From NCBI GenBank assembly GCA_030018265.1, contig JASEFX010000011.1, forward strand, positions 1-61,117: 61,117 nucleotides of DNA, in the 5' to 3' direction. Of this stretch, positions 25,862-34,019 are shown in pieces. The position numbers were made by a program, and so were the translations under genes. Source of the DNA: Candidatus Saccharicenans sp. (lineage in GTDB: Bacteria > Acidobacteriota > Aminicenantia > Aminicenantales > Saccharicenantaceae). The notes beneath the pieces are model-generated. The model was not told the DNA's origin. It saw nothing but the letters and a program-made list of their open reading frames with translations, and searched no databases. The first letter of the stretch is position 1; each line of letters starts with the position of its first letter.

Positions 25862-25880
25862 TTGAAGGGAGCAGACAACA

Positions 25881-26345
25881 GTGAGGCTGTCAAACATTAT
25901 TAAAGAGAAGACGATTTTGCTGGATATTAACGCGCAGAAGAAAGATGAAGCGCTGTCCGAGATGGCTGGATTTCTTAAGAAGCAGAAGCTCATCGGAAAC
26001 GATAAGGAAATAACCGAAAAACTTTTGCAGCGGGAATCTCTCGGCAGCACCGCCCTGGGTGACGGCGTGGCCATCCCGCACTGCAAGGCAAAAGGAATAA
26101 AAGAACCGATTCTGCTGGTAGGTATTTCCAGGGACGGAGTCGACTTTGAATCTCCGGATGGAAAACCCGTCAAGGTTTTTTTCCTGCTGATTACTTCGCC
26201 CGATGAACCCAGCCTGAATCTCCAGATACTGGCTCTGATTGCTCAGCTGGTGAAAAAATCCCCCGGACTGAAATCAAAGTTGCTGGGCGCTAAGGAAGCC
26301 AGAGAGGTTCTGTCTATAATCAAAGAGCTGGAAGAAAAAGCCTGA
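25881..26345 (+). CDS. ptsN: PTS EIIA-Ntr/fructose-type phosphoacceptor protein
   Basis: A 154-residue cytoplasmic EIIA domain. The active-site His67 lies in ALGDGVAIPHCK, and the surrounding LQRESLGSTALG block is diagnostic. It sits after rpoN-hpf as in E. coli, where EIIA-Ntr relays phosphate to control potassium and envelope functions. Start is GTG 25881 behind AAGGGAG. Overlaps hprK by one base. No membrane EIIB/EIIC is encoded nearby, so a regulatory role is more likely than sugar uptake. Confidence 0.9.
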   Translation: MRLSNIIKEKTILLDINAQKKDEALSEMAGFLKKQKLIGNDKEITEKLLQRESLGSTALGDGVAIPHCKAKGIKEPILLVGISRDGVDFESPDGKPVKVFFLLITSPDEPSLNLQILALIAQLVKKSPGLKSKLLGAKEAREVLSIIKELEEKA

Positions 26346-26995
26346 TGACTTCCGGTAAAAGAAAAGCAAGCGGGAAAAAATCTGCCGGGAGGCAAAAGCT
26401 TAACTCCAGAGAGAGAGAAGTCCGTTCTTCCGGCCAGAATCGGGCGAATTCTTCGCCGGTGGTGGTCTCGGGAGGTCTGCTGAGAATTTTCGGTGTCGGC
26501 GCTCTGATAATCGGAGACAGCGGAATCGGCAAGAGCGAAAGTTCTCTGGAGCTTATTGCCCGCGGACATAAATTTATCTCCGATGATGTGGTGGAAGTTT
26601 ATCAGGATGAGCTGGGCCGGCTCCACGGCCGTTCACCTGCGCTGACGCGAAATTTCATGGAAATCAGGGGCCTGGGCATAATCAACATCAAAGAAATCTT
26701 CGGCTCACGCGCGATTCTCGAAGAAGCTCCGATCGACCTGGTGATCAGGTTGAAAAAATGGAGCCCGAAAATGGAGATCGACCGGCTGGGGATAAAATTT
26801 CCGGAAGACTTCGAACTGGCCGGAAAAAAAATTCCGCAGATGCACATACCGGTTGCTCCCGGCCGGAATATCGCCACTCTGATTGAAGTGGCCTGCCGGG
26901 TTTTTGCCCTTCGCAAGAAAGGTTACGAGGCGGCCAGGGATATTGTCAGGCGTCTCGAAAGAAAACTGGCCAGAGAAAATGAAAAATCAAAGTAA
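26345..26995 (+). CDS. hprK: HPr kinase/phosphorylase, catalytic domain only
   Basis: Phosphorylates HPr on Ser46 and reverses the reaction. Visible: P-loop GDSGIGKS (residues 57-64), LELIARGHKFISDDVVEV, and the family signature region LTRNFMEIRGLGIIN. At 216 residues it lacks the about 130-residue N-terminal domain of standard HprK (about 310 residues). Instead it has a basic, low-complexity tail of about 38 residues before VVVSGGLLRIFG. Short catalytic-domain HprK forms are known from Alphaproteobacteria. The HPr at 28308 has an intact Ser46, so the pair is probably functional. Confidence 0.92.
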   Translation: MTSGKRKASGKKSAGRQKLNSREREVRSSGQNRANSSPVVVSGGLLRIFGVGALIIGDSGIGKSESSLELIARGHKFISDDVVEVYQDELGRLHGRSPALTRNFMEIRGLGIINIKEIFGSRAILEEAPIDLVIRLKKWSPKMEIDRLGIKFPEDFELAGKKIPQMHIPVAPGRNIATLIEVACRVFALRKKGYEAARDIVRRLERKLARENEKSK

Positions 26996-27842
26996 AAGTA
27001 TTGACTTTATCGTGGTCACCGGACTTTCCGGTTCCGGCAAGACGGTGGTCAGCCGCTTTCTTGAGGATATGGGGTACTACTGTGTGGATAATCTGCCGGC
27101 GAAAATGATTCCCCAGCTGGTTGACCTGTGGCTGCGAAAAAAGGTGGAAATTGAACGCATAGCCCTGGTGGTGGATATCAGAGAACCGAATTTTCTGACT
27201 GAATTTCCCCGTATCATAAAAAAATTAAAGGTTAAGCCGTACTTAATTTTTCTTGAAGCTACCGATGAAACACTGGTCAGGAGGTTCAGCGAAAGCCGCC
27301 GCCCGCATCCGCTGGCCAGAAACAAATCGATCCTGGCCGGGGTGAAGCTCGAAAGAAAGAAGCTGGCTCCGATCAGGGAAATGGCGGATGAGATAATCGA
27401 CACCACCGGCCTGAGCATCTCCCAGTTGAAAGAACAGATTGTCAACCGGATCCTGCAGAAGAAACTCCGGCGGTTTCAGATTTACATCATCAGTTTTGGC
27501 TACAAGTATGGATTGCCTCTGGATTCCGACCTGGTGTTCGACACCAGATTTTTGCCCAATCCCTATTATCTCGATGAACTGCGGGAGCTCAACGGCCGCA
27601 ACCGAAAGGTCAGGGATTTTGTGCTGAAATCAGAAGAAACCAGGACCTTTCTGGAAAAACTTTACAGCTTCATCGAATATCTTCTACCCGGGTTTATCAG
27701 GGAAGGGAAGAGCTCCCTTACCATCTCCGTCGGCTGCACCGGAGGACGGCACCGCTCGGTGGTTATCGCCGAAGCGCTGAAAGAGCATCTCAGGAAGAAA
27801 AACCTGGACGCAAAAATCATCCACCGCGATATTTATAAGTGA
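26979..27842 (+). CDS. rapZ: RNase adapter RapZ
   Basis: Nucleotide- and RNA-binding protein of 287 residues. Family members control amino-sugar synthesis (glmS via small RNA decay) or sense GlcN6P. Walker A GLSGSGKT, MGYYCVDNLP, FSESRRPHPL, and the C-terminal SFGYKYGLP...DTRFLPNP and GCTGGRHRSVV blocks are intact. I start it at ATG 26979 (MKNQSKS), which overlaps hprK by 17 nt; an upstream open stretch in the same frame lies inside hprK and is not family-like. Confidence 0.95.
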   Translation: MKNQSKSIDFIVVTGLSGSGKTVVSRFLEDMGYYCVDNLPAKMIPQLVDLWLRKKVEIERIALVVDIREPNFLTEFPRIIKKLKVKPYLIFLEATDETLVRRFSESRRPHPLARNKSILAGVKLERKKLAPIREMADEIIDTTGLSISQLKEQIVNRILQKKLRRFQIYIISFGYKYGLPLDSDLVFDTRFLPNPYYLDELRELNGRNRKVRDFVLKSEETRTFLEKLYSFIEYLLPGFIREGKSSLTISVGCTGGRHRSVVIAEALKEHLRKKNLDAKIIHRDIYK

Positions 27843-27889
27843 TTGAGAATTGATTAAAATATAAAGGAAATTTTCAACGGGCGGTGTTC

Positions 27890-28297
27890 ATGATCGGCGG
27901 AGTTATAGTCACTCACGGGCGGCTGGCCGAGGAGTTGCTGAACGCCCTGATGATCATCCTGGGAGAGGCACCGAACATCGAACCGGTTTCCATCGGCTGG
28001 TACGACGATGTGGAAGAATCGAAGAAGAAGATCAGTCAGAGCATAAAAAAAGTTGACCAGAAGAACGGCGTGATTATTTTTACCGACCTGTTTGGCGGCA
28101 CTCCTTCCAACCTTAGTTTCAGTTTTATGGCTGAAAACAAAATTGAAATCATAACCGGAGTGAATCTGCCGATGCTGATAAAATTCGTCTCGCTGCAGAG
28201 AAGCAATAATCTGAGAGAGGTGGCCCGGAAGGTGGTGGAACAGGGCCGGAAAAACATCCATCTGGCCAGCGCGCTGCTGAACTCCAGGTCAAAGTAG
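27890..28297 (+). CDS. PTS EIIA component, mannose family
   Basis: A 135-residue protein beginning MIGGVIVTHGRLAEELL, with the phosphorylatable His9, and containing IIFTDLFGGTPSN, the classic EIIA-Man core. With HPr and Enzyme I immediately downstream and no EIIB, EIIC or EIID, it resembles the regulatory EIIA-Man of Alphaproteobacteria. ATG 27890 is chosen over GTG 27884 from family comparison. The spacing to rapZ (47 nt) may hide a weak promoter, but the cluster reads as one unit. Confidence 0.92.
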   Translation: MIGGVIVTHGRLAEELLNALMIILGEAPNIEPVSIGWYDDVEESKKKISQSIKKVDQKNGVIIFTDLFGGTPSNLSFSFMAENKIEIITGVNLPMLIKFVSLQRSNNLREVARKVVEQGRKNIHLASALLNSRSK

Positions 28298-28307
28298 AAT
28301 ATAGAAA

Positions 28308-28577
28308 ATGATAGAAAAGAAAATCACCATAAAAAATAAACTGGGACTGCATGCCCGGGCGGCGGTTAAGTTTGTCAACTTAGCCAATCAATTCAGTTCC
28401 TCGGTAAAAATTGTCAAGGACGGAAATGAAGTGGACGGCAAAAGCATCCTGGGCCTGCTGACTCTGGCTGCGGCCAGGGGCACAGCCATCAAACTGGTGG
28501 TCAACGGCCGGGATGAAGCCCAGGCGATGAAGGCTCTCTGTGACCTGATAAACAACAAATTCGGCGAAGAAGAATAG
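28308..28577 (+). CDS. ptsH: Phosphocarrier protein HPr
   Basis: An 89-residue PTS carrier. Catalytic His15 lies in LGLHARAAVKFV and the regulatory Ser46 in DGKSILGLLTLA, both at their canonical numbers. It accepts phosphate from Enzyme I at His15 and is the substrate of the HprK encoded 1.3 kb upstream. Enzyme I starts one base after its stop codon. Confidence 0.97.
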   Translation: MIEKKITIKNKLGLHARAAVKFVNLANQFSSSVKIVKDGNEVDGKSILGLLTLAAARGTAIKLVVNGRDEAQAMKALCDLINNKFGEEE

Positions 28578-28578
28578 C

Positions 28579-30345
28579 ATGGATATGATCAGGCTTCGCG
28601 GTCTTGGCGTCTCCCCGGGCATCGCCATGGGTGAGGCGCTGCTCTCAGAGAGGGTAGTGTTTACCTCCAGACGGGAGCCGATCGCCGAACATCAGGTGGA
28701 AGAAGAATTGAAAAGAATACAGAGAGCCATCGAACGAACCCGGCAGGAACTCAAAGAGTTGAGAGAACACATCAGGGAAAGAATCGGCGACGAGCAGGCC
28801 TTCATCTTTGACGCTCATCTGATGATCCTGGAAGACCCGCTGCTGTTGAGCCAGCTTGAACGGGTGATAAAGGAAGAAAAGGTTCGTGCAGAGTACGCCA
28901 TTACCAGAGTAAACAACTATTTTCAAACTCTGTTCGATTCTCTCAACGATGAATACTTTCAGCAGAGAAAGACCGATGTCTCCGATGTGCTGTCGCGGAT
29001 TTACCGCAATCTGGAGAGAAGAAAGAGCAAAACGGAAGAATCTGACCGGCCGGTGGTGCTGGTGGCTCATGAACTCCTTCCTTCTGAAATAGTCATAAAC
29101 ATCAGCCGGAAGAAGATAACGGCCGTAGCGCTGGATATGGGCGGGCAGACTTCGCATACGGCCATTCTCGCCCGGTCTCTGGGCATACCGGCAGTGGTCG
29201 GTTTGCGTAATATCAGCCATGAAGTAAAAAATGGCGATTTCATCATCGTTGACGGGACAGCTGGCGAGGTCATCATCAATCCCACTCCGTCCGTCCGGCG
29301 CGAATTTCAGAGTAAGAAGGAAAAGTACGAAGCCTATCAGCGGCAGCTGAAGAAAATCGCCAGACTGAAACCCCGGACTCTGGATGGGGTCGGGTTCAAG
29401 CTGCTGGCCAACATCGAACTTCCGGATGAGGTGGACCTGGCTTTCTCCTTCGGTGCGGAGGGGATCGGACTTTTCAGGTCTGAATTCATCTATCTCCAGC
29501 GCCGGGACCTGCCTTCGGAAGAAGACCACCTGGCTGTTTATCAGAAGATGGCCCGGAACACCCATCCGCGACCCGTTTACATCCGTACCATCGACATTGG
29601 CGGAGAGAAAAGTCTGCCCCAGCTCAACATCGTCAAAGAACCCAACCCGGCGCTCGGCCTGCGGGCCGTTCGTTTCTCTCTGCGGAACAGGGATATGTTC
29701 CGCACCCAGCTCCGGGCCATTCTTAAAGCCAGCGTGAAAAAGAATGTGCGGTTGATGGTCCCGATGATTACCGAAGTGGAAGAAGTTTTCGAACTGAAGA
29801 GCCTCCTGGCTGAGTTGAAGGCTGAATTGAGAGCTGAGAAGATTCCTTTTGATGAAAATCTGCCCGTCGGGGTAATGATCGAGGTGCCGGCGGCGGCGGC
29901 GACCATAGAGTGCATCATCAAGGAAGTAGATTATGTCAGCATAGGCACCAATGACTTAATCCAGTATTGTCTGGCCGTCGACCGTGGGAATGAATCTGTA
30001 GCCTATCTTTTCAAACCGCACCATCCGGCGGTTCTGCGGCTGATCCACCAGGTGATTCAAACAGCCGTGCGGGAAGGCAAGGAGGTTACTGTTTGCGGAG
30101 AGATGGCGGCGGACCCGCTTTCGGCCATCATCCTGCTTGGAATGGGACTCAGAACGCTGAGCATGAACCCGATTTTTATTCCAAAAGTAAAAAAAGCTTT
30201 GAGAGAGGTGGAGCTGAAAACGGCCGAACAAGCGGTGGCTGAAGCTCTCAAGCTCAGGACGGCCAAAGAAGTGGAAGAATTTATGATAGAAGCTATCCTG
30301 AGAAAACATCCTCAGGCTTTCCTGATGAGCCAGGTGGTCAGCTGA
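28579..30345 (+). CDS. ptsI: PTS Enzyme I
   Basis: Phosphoenolpyruvate-protein phosphotransferase, 588 residues, normal length. N-terminal HPr-binding helical domain; active-site His in GGQTSHTAILARSLGIPAVVG (about residue 190); PEP-binding (beta/alpha)8 barrel with IGLFRSEFIYL, RTIDIGGEK, NPALGLRAVR, GVMIEVPAA, SIGTNDLIQY and VCGEMAADP. Last gene of the plus-strand unit that begins at recJ. It ends 3 nt from the stop of the convergent cupin gene. Confidence 0.97.
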   Translation: MDMIRLRGLGVSPGIAMGEALLSERVVFTSRREPIAEHQVEEELKRIQRAIERTRQELKELREHIRERIGDEQAFIFDAHLMILEDPLLLSQLERVIKEEKVRAEYAITRVNNYFQTLFDSLNDEYFQQRKTDVSDVLSRIYRNLERRKSKTEESDRPVVLVAHELLPSEIVINISRKKITAVALDMGGQTSHTAILARSLGIPAVVGLRNISHEVKNGDFIIVDGTAGEVIINPTPSVRREFQSKKEKYEAYQRQLKKIARLKPRTLDGVGFKLLANIELPDEVDLAFSFGAEGIGLFRSEFIYLQRRDLPSEEDHLAVYQKMARNTHPRPVYIRTIDIGGEKSLPQLNIVKEPNPALGLRAVRFSLRNRDMFRTQLRAILKASVKKNVRLMVPMITEVEEVFELKSLLAELKAELRAEKIPFDENLPVGVMIEVPAAAATIECIIKEVDYVSIGTNDLIQYCLAVDRGNESVAYLFKPHHPAVLRLIHQVIQTAVREGKEVTVCGEMAADPLSAIILLGMGLRTLSMNPIFIPKVKKALREVELKTAEQAVAEALKLRTAKEVEEFMIEAILRKHPQAFLMSQVVS

Positions 30346-30348
30346 GCT

Positions 30349-30726
30349 TCAATCGCGTCCGTAAACGTCCTCCAGGCGGACGATATCATTCTCATCAGAT
30401 TCCCCGAGCCACAGTTCCATCACTCTGGCCGGTTGCTGGCCGACGGCTTTCAGGCGATGGGGCGTTTCGGCCGGAATGTATATTTCTTCACCCGGCTCGG
30501 GTTGCCAGACCTTCTCTCCCACCGTGATTTCCAGTCCACTGTCCAGTACCACCCAGTATTCGCTTCTTTTACGGTGATACTGGAGAGAGAGAATTCCCCC
30601 GGGGTTGACCGTGATGATTTTCAGACTTGAAGCCAGCCGGTGAGGATAGCTTCTGAATTTTCCCCAGGGCCGATGTTCTTCATAGATTAACTCTCGAACC
30701 TTTTCTCTGTCCGGAATTTCCGCCAC
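30349..30726 (-). CDS. Cupin related to mannose-6-phosphate isomerase type II
   Basis: A 125-residue single cupin domain. The opening EEHRPWGKFRSY and the HRKRSEYWVVLDSGLEIT...PAETPHRL metal-site pattern match the isomerase half of ManC/AlgA-type mannose-1-phosphate guanylyltransferases. Here it stands alone without a nucleotidyltransferase domain. It may isomerise mannose-6-phosphate and fructose-6-phosphate, or be a sugar-phosphate-binding cupin. Last gene behind ssb (27 nt gap). Confidence 0.82.
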   Translation of the reverse strand: MAEIPDREKVRELIYEEHRPWGKFRSYPHRLASSLKIITVNPGGILSLQYHRKRSEYWVVLDSGLEITVGEKVWQPEPGEEIYIPAETPHRLKAVGQQPARVMELWLGESDENDIVRLEDVYGRD

Positions 30727-30753
30727 GGGCAGCTCCTCGACTGGCTTTTTAGC

Positions 30754-31230
30754 TTAGAAGGGGATATCGTCATCTCCTTCAGACGGCAATTCTTCATCCG
30801 GAAACTCTTCGACCGCGGGCTCGGATATTTCCTCGAATTCTTCCGCAGGAGGGGCTTCCAGTTGAGCTTCAGCCTGAGGCGGGATCTTCTTGCCCAGCGG
30901 TACTATGTTGATGGCTTCTACTTCGGTAGTGTTCCGGCGGTTTCCTTCACGGTCTTCCCAGGAACGCCAGCGCAGGCGTCCTTCCACCAGAACCTGTCTT
31001 CCGGCTTCAAGAAATTTATCGCAGAATTCAGCCAGCGGTCCCCAGGCCACTATCCGATGGAATTCTGTCCGTTCGCTGGTCTGGCGGGTATCGCGGTTGA
31101 AAATCTGTTCGTTGGTGGCCACCTGGAATCTGGCCACAGGTCGGCCGGAAGAAGGAATGTAGCGGATCTCCGGTTTTTTGACCAGATGGCCTATGAGGAT
31201 GACTCTGTTCAGACTGTTTCTGTCTCTCAT
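30754..31230 (-). CDS. ssb: Single-stranded DNA-binding protein
   Basis: 158 residues: an OB-fold of about 110 residues (LNRVILIGHLVKKPEIRY, FHRIVAWGPLAEFCDKFL, VLVEGRLRWRSW), an acidic flexible tail and the partner-binding tip DDDIPF. Starts inside the stop of cpoB (ATGA), so it is translationally coupled to the Tol-Pal operon, an unusual place for a replication protein. Confidence 0.96.
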   Translation of the reverse strand: MRDRNSLNRVILIGHLVKKPEIRYIPSSGRPVARFQVATNEQIFNRDTRQTSERTEFHRIVAWGPLAEFCDKFLEAGRQVLVEGRLRWRSWEDREGNRRNTTEVEAINIVPLGKKIPPQAEAQLEAPPAEEFEEISEPAVEEFPDEELPSEGDDDIPF

Positions 31231-32075
31231 TGGTTCTCCAGTTCTTTTAATTTTTCCTGAGCCAGTCGGGCTTCTTCCTGCGCTGGAAATTTGGCTATCA
31301 ACAGTTTCAAGGTGGCGATGGCCTCCTCTTTTTTCCCGAGCCTGGCGAGACTGTAGCCTTTTTTCAGGTAAGCGGCCGGCACCTTGTTGCTGGAGGGATA
31401 ACTCACCAGAAGCTCGCTGAAAGTATCGACGGCTTCCTGAAATTTACCCTGGCTGTAGTAACATTCGCCAATCCAGTAAAGGGCGTTTCCAGAAAGAGGT
31501 GTGTTCGGATATTGCTGCAGAAAGAGTCTGAAGCTGTCGATGGCCAGAGAATAGTTTCCTTTCAGATAATCTCCGTAGGCGTTGTTGTACATTTCCTGAG
31601 CGCTGAGGGTGAGCGGGGCCGGCTTTCGGGTCTCGGCCGGCGGGGGCTCGGCTTTAGCTGGAGCTTTCCCGGACCTCGCAGTTTTTTCCTCGGGTTTCGG
31701 CAGGTTCAGGTTCTGAATGGCCTGCAGGATATCGTTGAGAATAGCTGTCTGAAACTGGATCTCTTCGAGTTTGCTGCTGAGAAGTTGATATTGAACGACG
31801 ATATTACGGAAGTCTTCGCGGGCGGCACCCTGCTCCGACTGAACTTTACGGATGAGTTCGCCCAGAATTTTAATCTGATCCCTGAGCTCCTGTATATCCG
31901 CCTGGTTCTTTCTGACCAGGGAGGTCAGTTCCTGTACCTGAAGCTTTAAGGCCTGGATGTCCTCGTAGATCAGCTCGTAAGTTTTTTTTGATTGGGCGCT
32001 GGCTGGAGTCATAAAGACTCCTGCAAGCATGATGAAAAGCGCAAAGAAGAAAAAGCTTTTTTGCCTTTTTAACAA
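31227..32075 (-). CDS. cpoB: CpoB/YbgF-type Tol-Pal accessory protein
   Basis: 282 residues, periplasmic. Signal peptide (about 9-27, PASAQ), N-terminal coiled coil (about 30-120, trimerisation in the family), Pro/Ala linker, then C-terminal TPR repeats (AYGDYLKGNYSLAIDSF, ALYWIGECYYSQGKFQEAV, AYLKKGYSLARLGKKEEAI). Coordinates septal peptidoglycan synthesis with outer-membrane constriction. Directly after pal, the conserved order. Confidence 0.93.
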   Translation of the reverse strand: MLKRQKSFFFFALFIMLAGVFMTPASAQSKKTYELIYEDIQALKLQVQELTSLVRKNQADIQELRDQIKILGELIRKVQSEQGAAREDFRNIVVQYQLLSSKLEEIQFQTAILNDILQAIQNLNLPKPEEKTARSGKAPAKAEPPPAETRKPAPLTLSAQEMYNNAYGDYLKGNYSLAIDSFRLFLQQYPNTPLSGNALYWIGECYYSQGKFQEAVDTFSELLVSYPSSNKVPAAYLKKGYSLARLGKKEEAIATLKLLIAKFPAQEEARLAQEKLKELENQ

Positions 32076-32076
32076 T

Positions 32077-32628
32077 TTATTTCTCGATGATCAAAAATTC
32101 GGCTCTCCTGTTTTTTGCCCAGGCTTCTTCATTATGGCCCGGGTCAAGAGGCTGGCTTTTGCCGTAGGAGATTATTCTGATTCTGTCCGGGGAAATCCCG
32201 AGACTTACTAAATAATCCATCGTGCTCTTCGCTCTTTTTTCGCCCAGAGCCAGGTTGTATTCTTCGGTGCCGCGCTCGTCGCAGTGCCCTTCGATCAGTA
32301 TTTTCACCGTCGCGAACTTTTTCAACCAGCGAGCATTGGCTTCGAGTATCGGAACAGCGTCCGGCCGGATATCATATTTGTCAAAATCAAAATGGATTCT
32401 GGCCAGCGGCTTTTCCCTGTTGATTTCTTCCAGGGTTTTCTTCATGAAGATTTCTTCTTCCGTGAGCTCTGGCTCTTTGATCACCGGTTCTTCCACTTTT
32501 TCCACCTTTGGCTGTTCCTGAGCCTGCGGCGGTGGAGGCGGCGGAAGCTGTTTGGCTTTCTTCTTGCAGGAAGCGGCGAAAGATAAGACCAGGATCACCG
32601 AAAGAAACAGCACCAAAAACTTCTTCAT
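32077..32628 (-). CDS. pal: Peptidoglycan-associated lipoprotein Pal
   Basis: Outer-membrane lipoprotein linking to peptidoglycan; 183 residues. Signal peptide with lipobox SFAASC, a Pro-rich linker, then an OmpA-like domain with IHFDFDKYDIRPDA and the diaminopimelate-binding IEGHCDERGTEEYNLALGEKRA. I start it at ATG 32628 behind an excellent AGGAGGAAAG, discarding an upstream in-frame extension of 16 codons. Confidence 0.96.
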   Translation of the reverse strand: MKKFLVLFLSVILVLSFAASCKKKAKQLPPPPPPQAQEQPKVEKVEEPVIKEPELTEEEIFMKKTLEEINREKPLARIHFDFDKYDIRPDAVPILEANARWLKKFATVKILIEGHCDERGTEEYNLALGEKRAKSTMDYLVSLGISPDRIRIISYGKSQPLDPGHNEEAWAKNRRAEFLIIEK

Positions 32629-32728
32629 CTTTCCTCCTGATGTTCGTGAAATAGCCTCGATGATAGCTCGAGACAATTCAATTTATACAATGAAGCCTGA
32701 ACGCTGTCAATAAACTCAGCCGGTTCGC

Positions 32729-34015
32729 TCAGTTTGTCCAGTTCGGCAGTTTGTTTTCTCCATCTGAAGTCAGCTGTCGCAGGTTGCTGCCGTCGTAATC
32801 GATCGAATAGATCTGAATCGTCCCGGACATGTTCGAAGAAAATACGATGTGTCGTCCATCCGGCGACCAGCTGGGGGATTCATTCCGGGCTCCGGTCTCG
32901 GTGAGCTTGGTGATTTTGTTTGTTTTCAGGTTAAGCAGGTAAAGGTCAAAAAAGTTGTCGACTCTCGAGACGAACACAATTCTTTCTCCGTCGGGCGACC
33001 AGGCCGGAGAGTCAAGGTAATTGCCGCCGAAGCTAACTTTTCTGACATTGCCCCCTTCGGCGTCCATAATGTAGATCTGCGGCGTGCCGCTCCGGTCGGA
33101 GGTGAAAACGATCTCTCTTCCCGTTGGCGACCAGGAGGGGGCGGTGTCTATGGCGCTGTTGAAGGTCAAACGGCGCAATCCGGTTCCGTCGACGTTAACC
33201 ACGTATATTTCAGCGTTCCCGTCTTTAGTCGAGCAGAAGGCTATCTTTTTGCCGTCGGGCGAGAAAGCCCCGGCAAAGTTGGTTCCCCTGGTTGATATCG
33301 GAACTAATCTGCCCTCATAAGGATAAAGAATGTATAGGTCCGGATTGCCCGCCCGGTAGGAAGTGAAAACGATCGCTCGTTGCTCGGGCGACCAGGCCGG
33401 CATGTAATCCCGCCATTTGTTGAAGGTCAGTCTTGTCTGGCTGGCTCCGTCATAATCCATCATGTATAGCTCGTCGTTTCCGTCGCGGTTGGAGACAAAG
33501 ACTATCTTTGTGGTGAATATAGGTTTTTCTCCGTAGAGCTTCATCATCTCGTCGGCCACCCGATGAGCCACCAGCCGGAGGACGCCCGGCTCCACCTGGT
33601 ATCTTTTGCCCAGAATCATTCTCTGGCTTTTTACGTCGTAAATTTTTACTTCGAACACCGAACGATTCTCAGAACGGGTGAACTCTCCGACGACCAGGAG
33701 TCTGGCCTGGATGGATTCCCAGTCTTTGAAAAAGATTTCTTTCGGGTTCAAAGGACGGATGTAGCTCAGGTGCTCCTTCGACACCAGAGTAAACACCCGG
33801 CTGTACTGAAGGTCGGAGGTAAGAACCTGATGGATGGTGGAGGCTGCTTCCTGAACCTCAGGGCTAGCCGGCTCGCAGATGAACGGTGGTAGAGCCACCG
33901 AAATGGCCGGGACGCCCTCTCTGATGGTCAGCACGATTTCCTGTTGCGGAAATAACCAGGTGCTGAGTACTGCGATAGCACAAAATGACAGTATGAAGAT
34001 AATAAGTTTTTTCAT
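32729..34015 (-). CDS. tolB: Tol-Pal system protein TolB
   Basis: 428-residue periplasmic protein. Signal peptide (about 4-20), N-terminal TolB_N domain (interacts with TolA; ISVALPPFICEP..., about 30-180) and a six-bladed beta-propeller of PD40 repeats (AWSPEQRAIVFTS, SWSPTGREIVFTSDRSGTPQIY and others), which binds Pal. Follows the TolA-like gene by 4 nt. 100 nt separate it from pal. Confidence 0.96.
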   Translation of the reverse strand: MKKLIIFILSFCAIAVLSTWLFPQQEIVLTIREGVPAISVALPPFICEPASPEVQEAASTIHQVLTSDLQYSRVFTLVSKEHLSYIRPLNPKEIFFKDWESIQARLLVVGEFTRSENRSVFEVKIYDVKSQRMILGKRYQVEPGVLRLVAHRVADEMMKLYGEKPIFTTKIVFVSNRDGNDELYMMDYDGASQTRLTFNKWRDYMPAWSPEQRAIVFTSYRAGNPDLYILYPYEGRLVPISTRGTNFAGAFSPDGKKIAFCSTKDGNAEIYVVNVDGTGLRRLTFNSAIDTAPSWSPTGREIVFTSDRSGTPQIYIMDAEGGNVRKVSFGGNYLDSPAWSPDGERIVFVSRVDNFFDLYLLNLKTNKITKLTETGARNESPSWSPDGRHIVFSSNMSGTIQIYSIDYDGSNLRQLTSDGENKLPNWTN

Positions 34016-34019
34016 TTTC

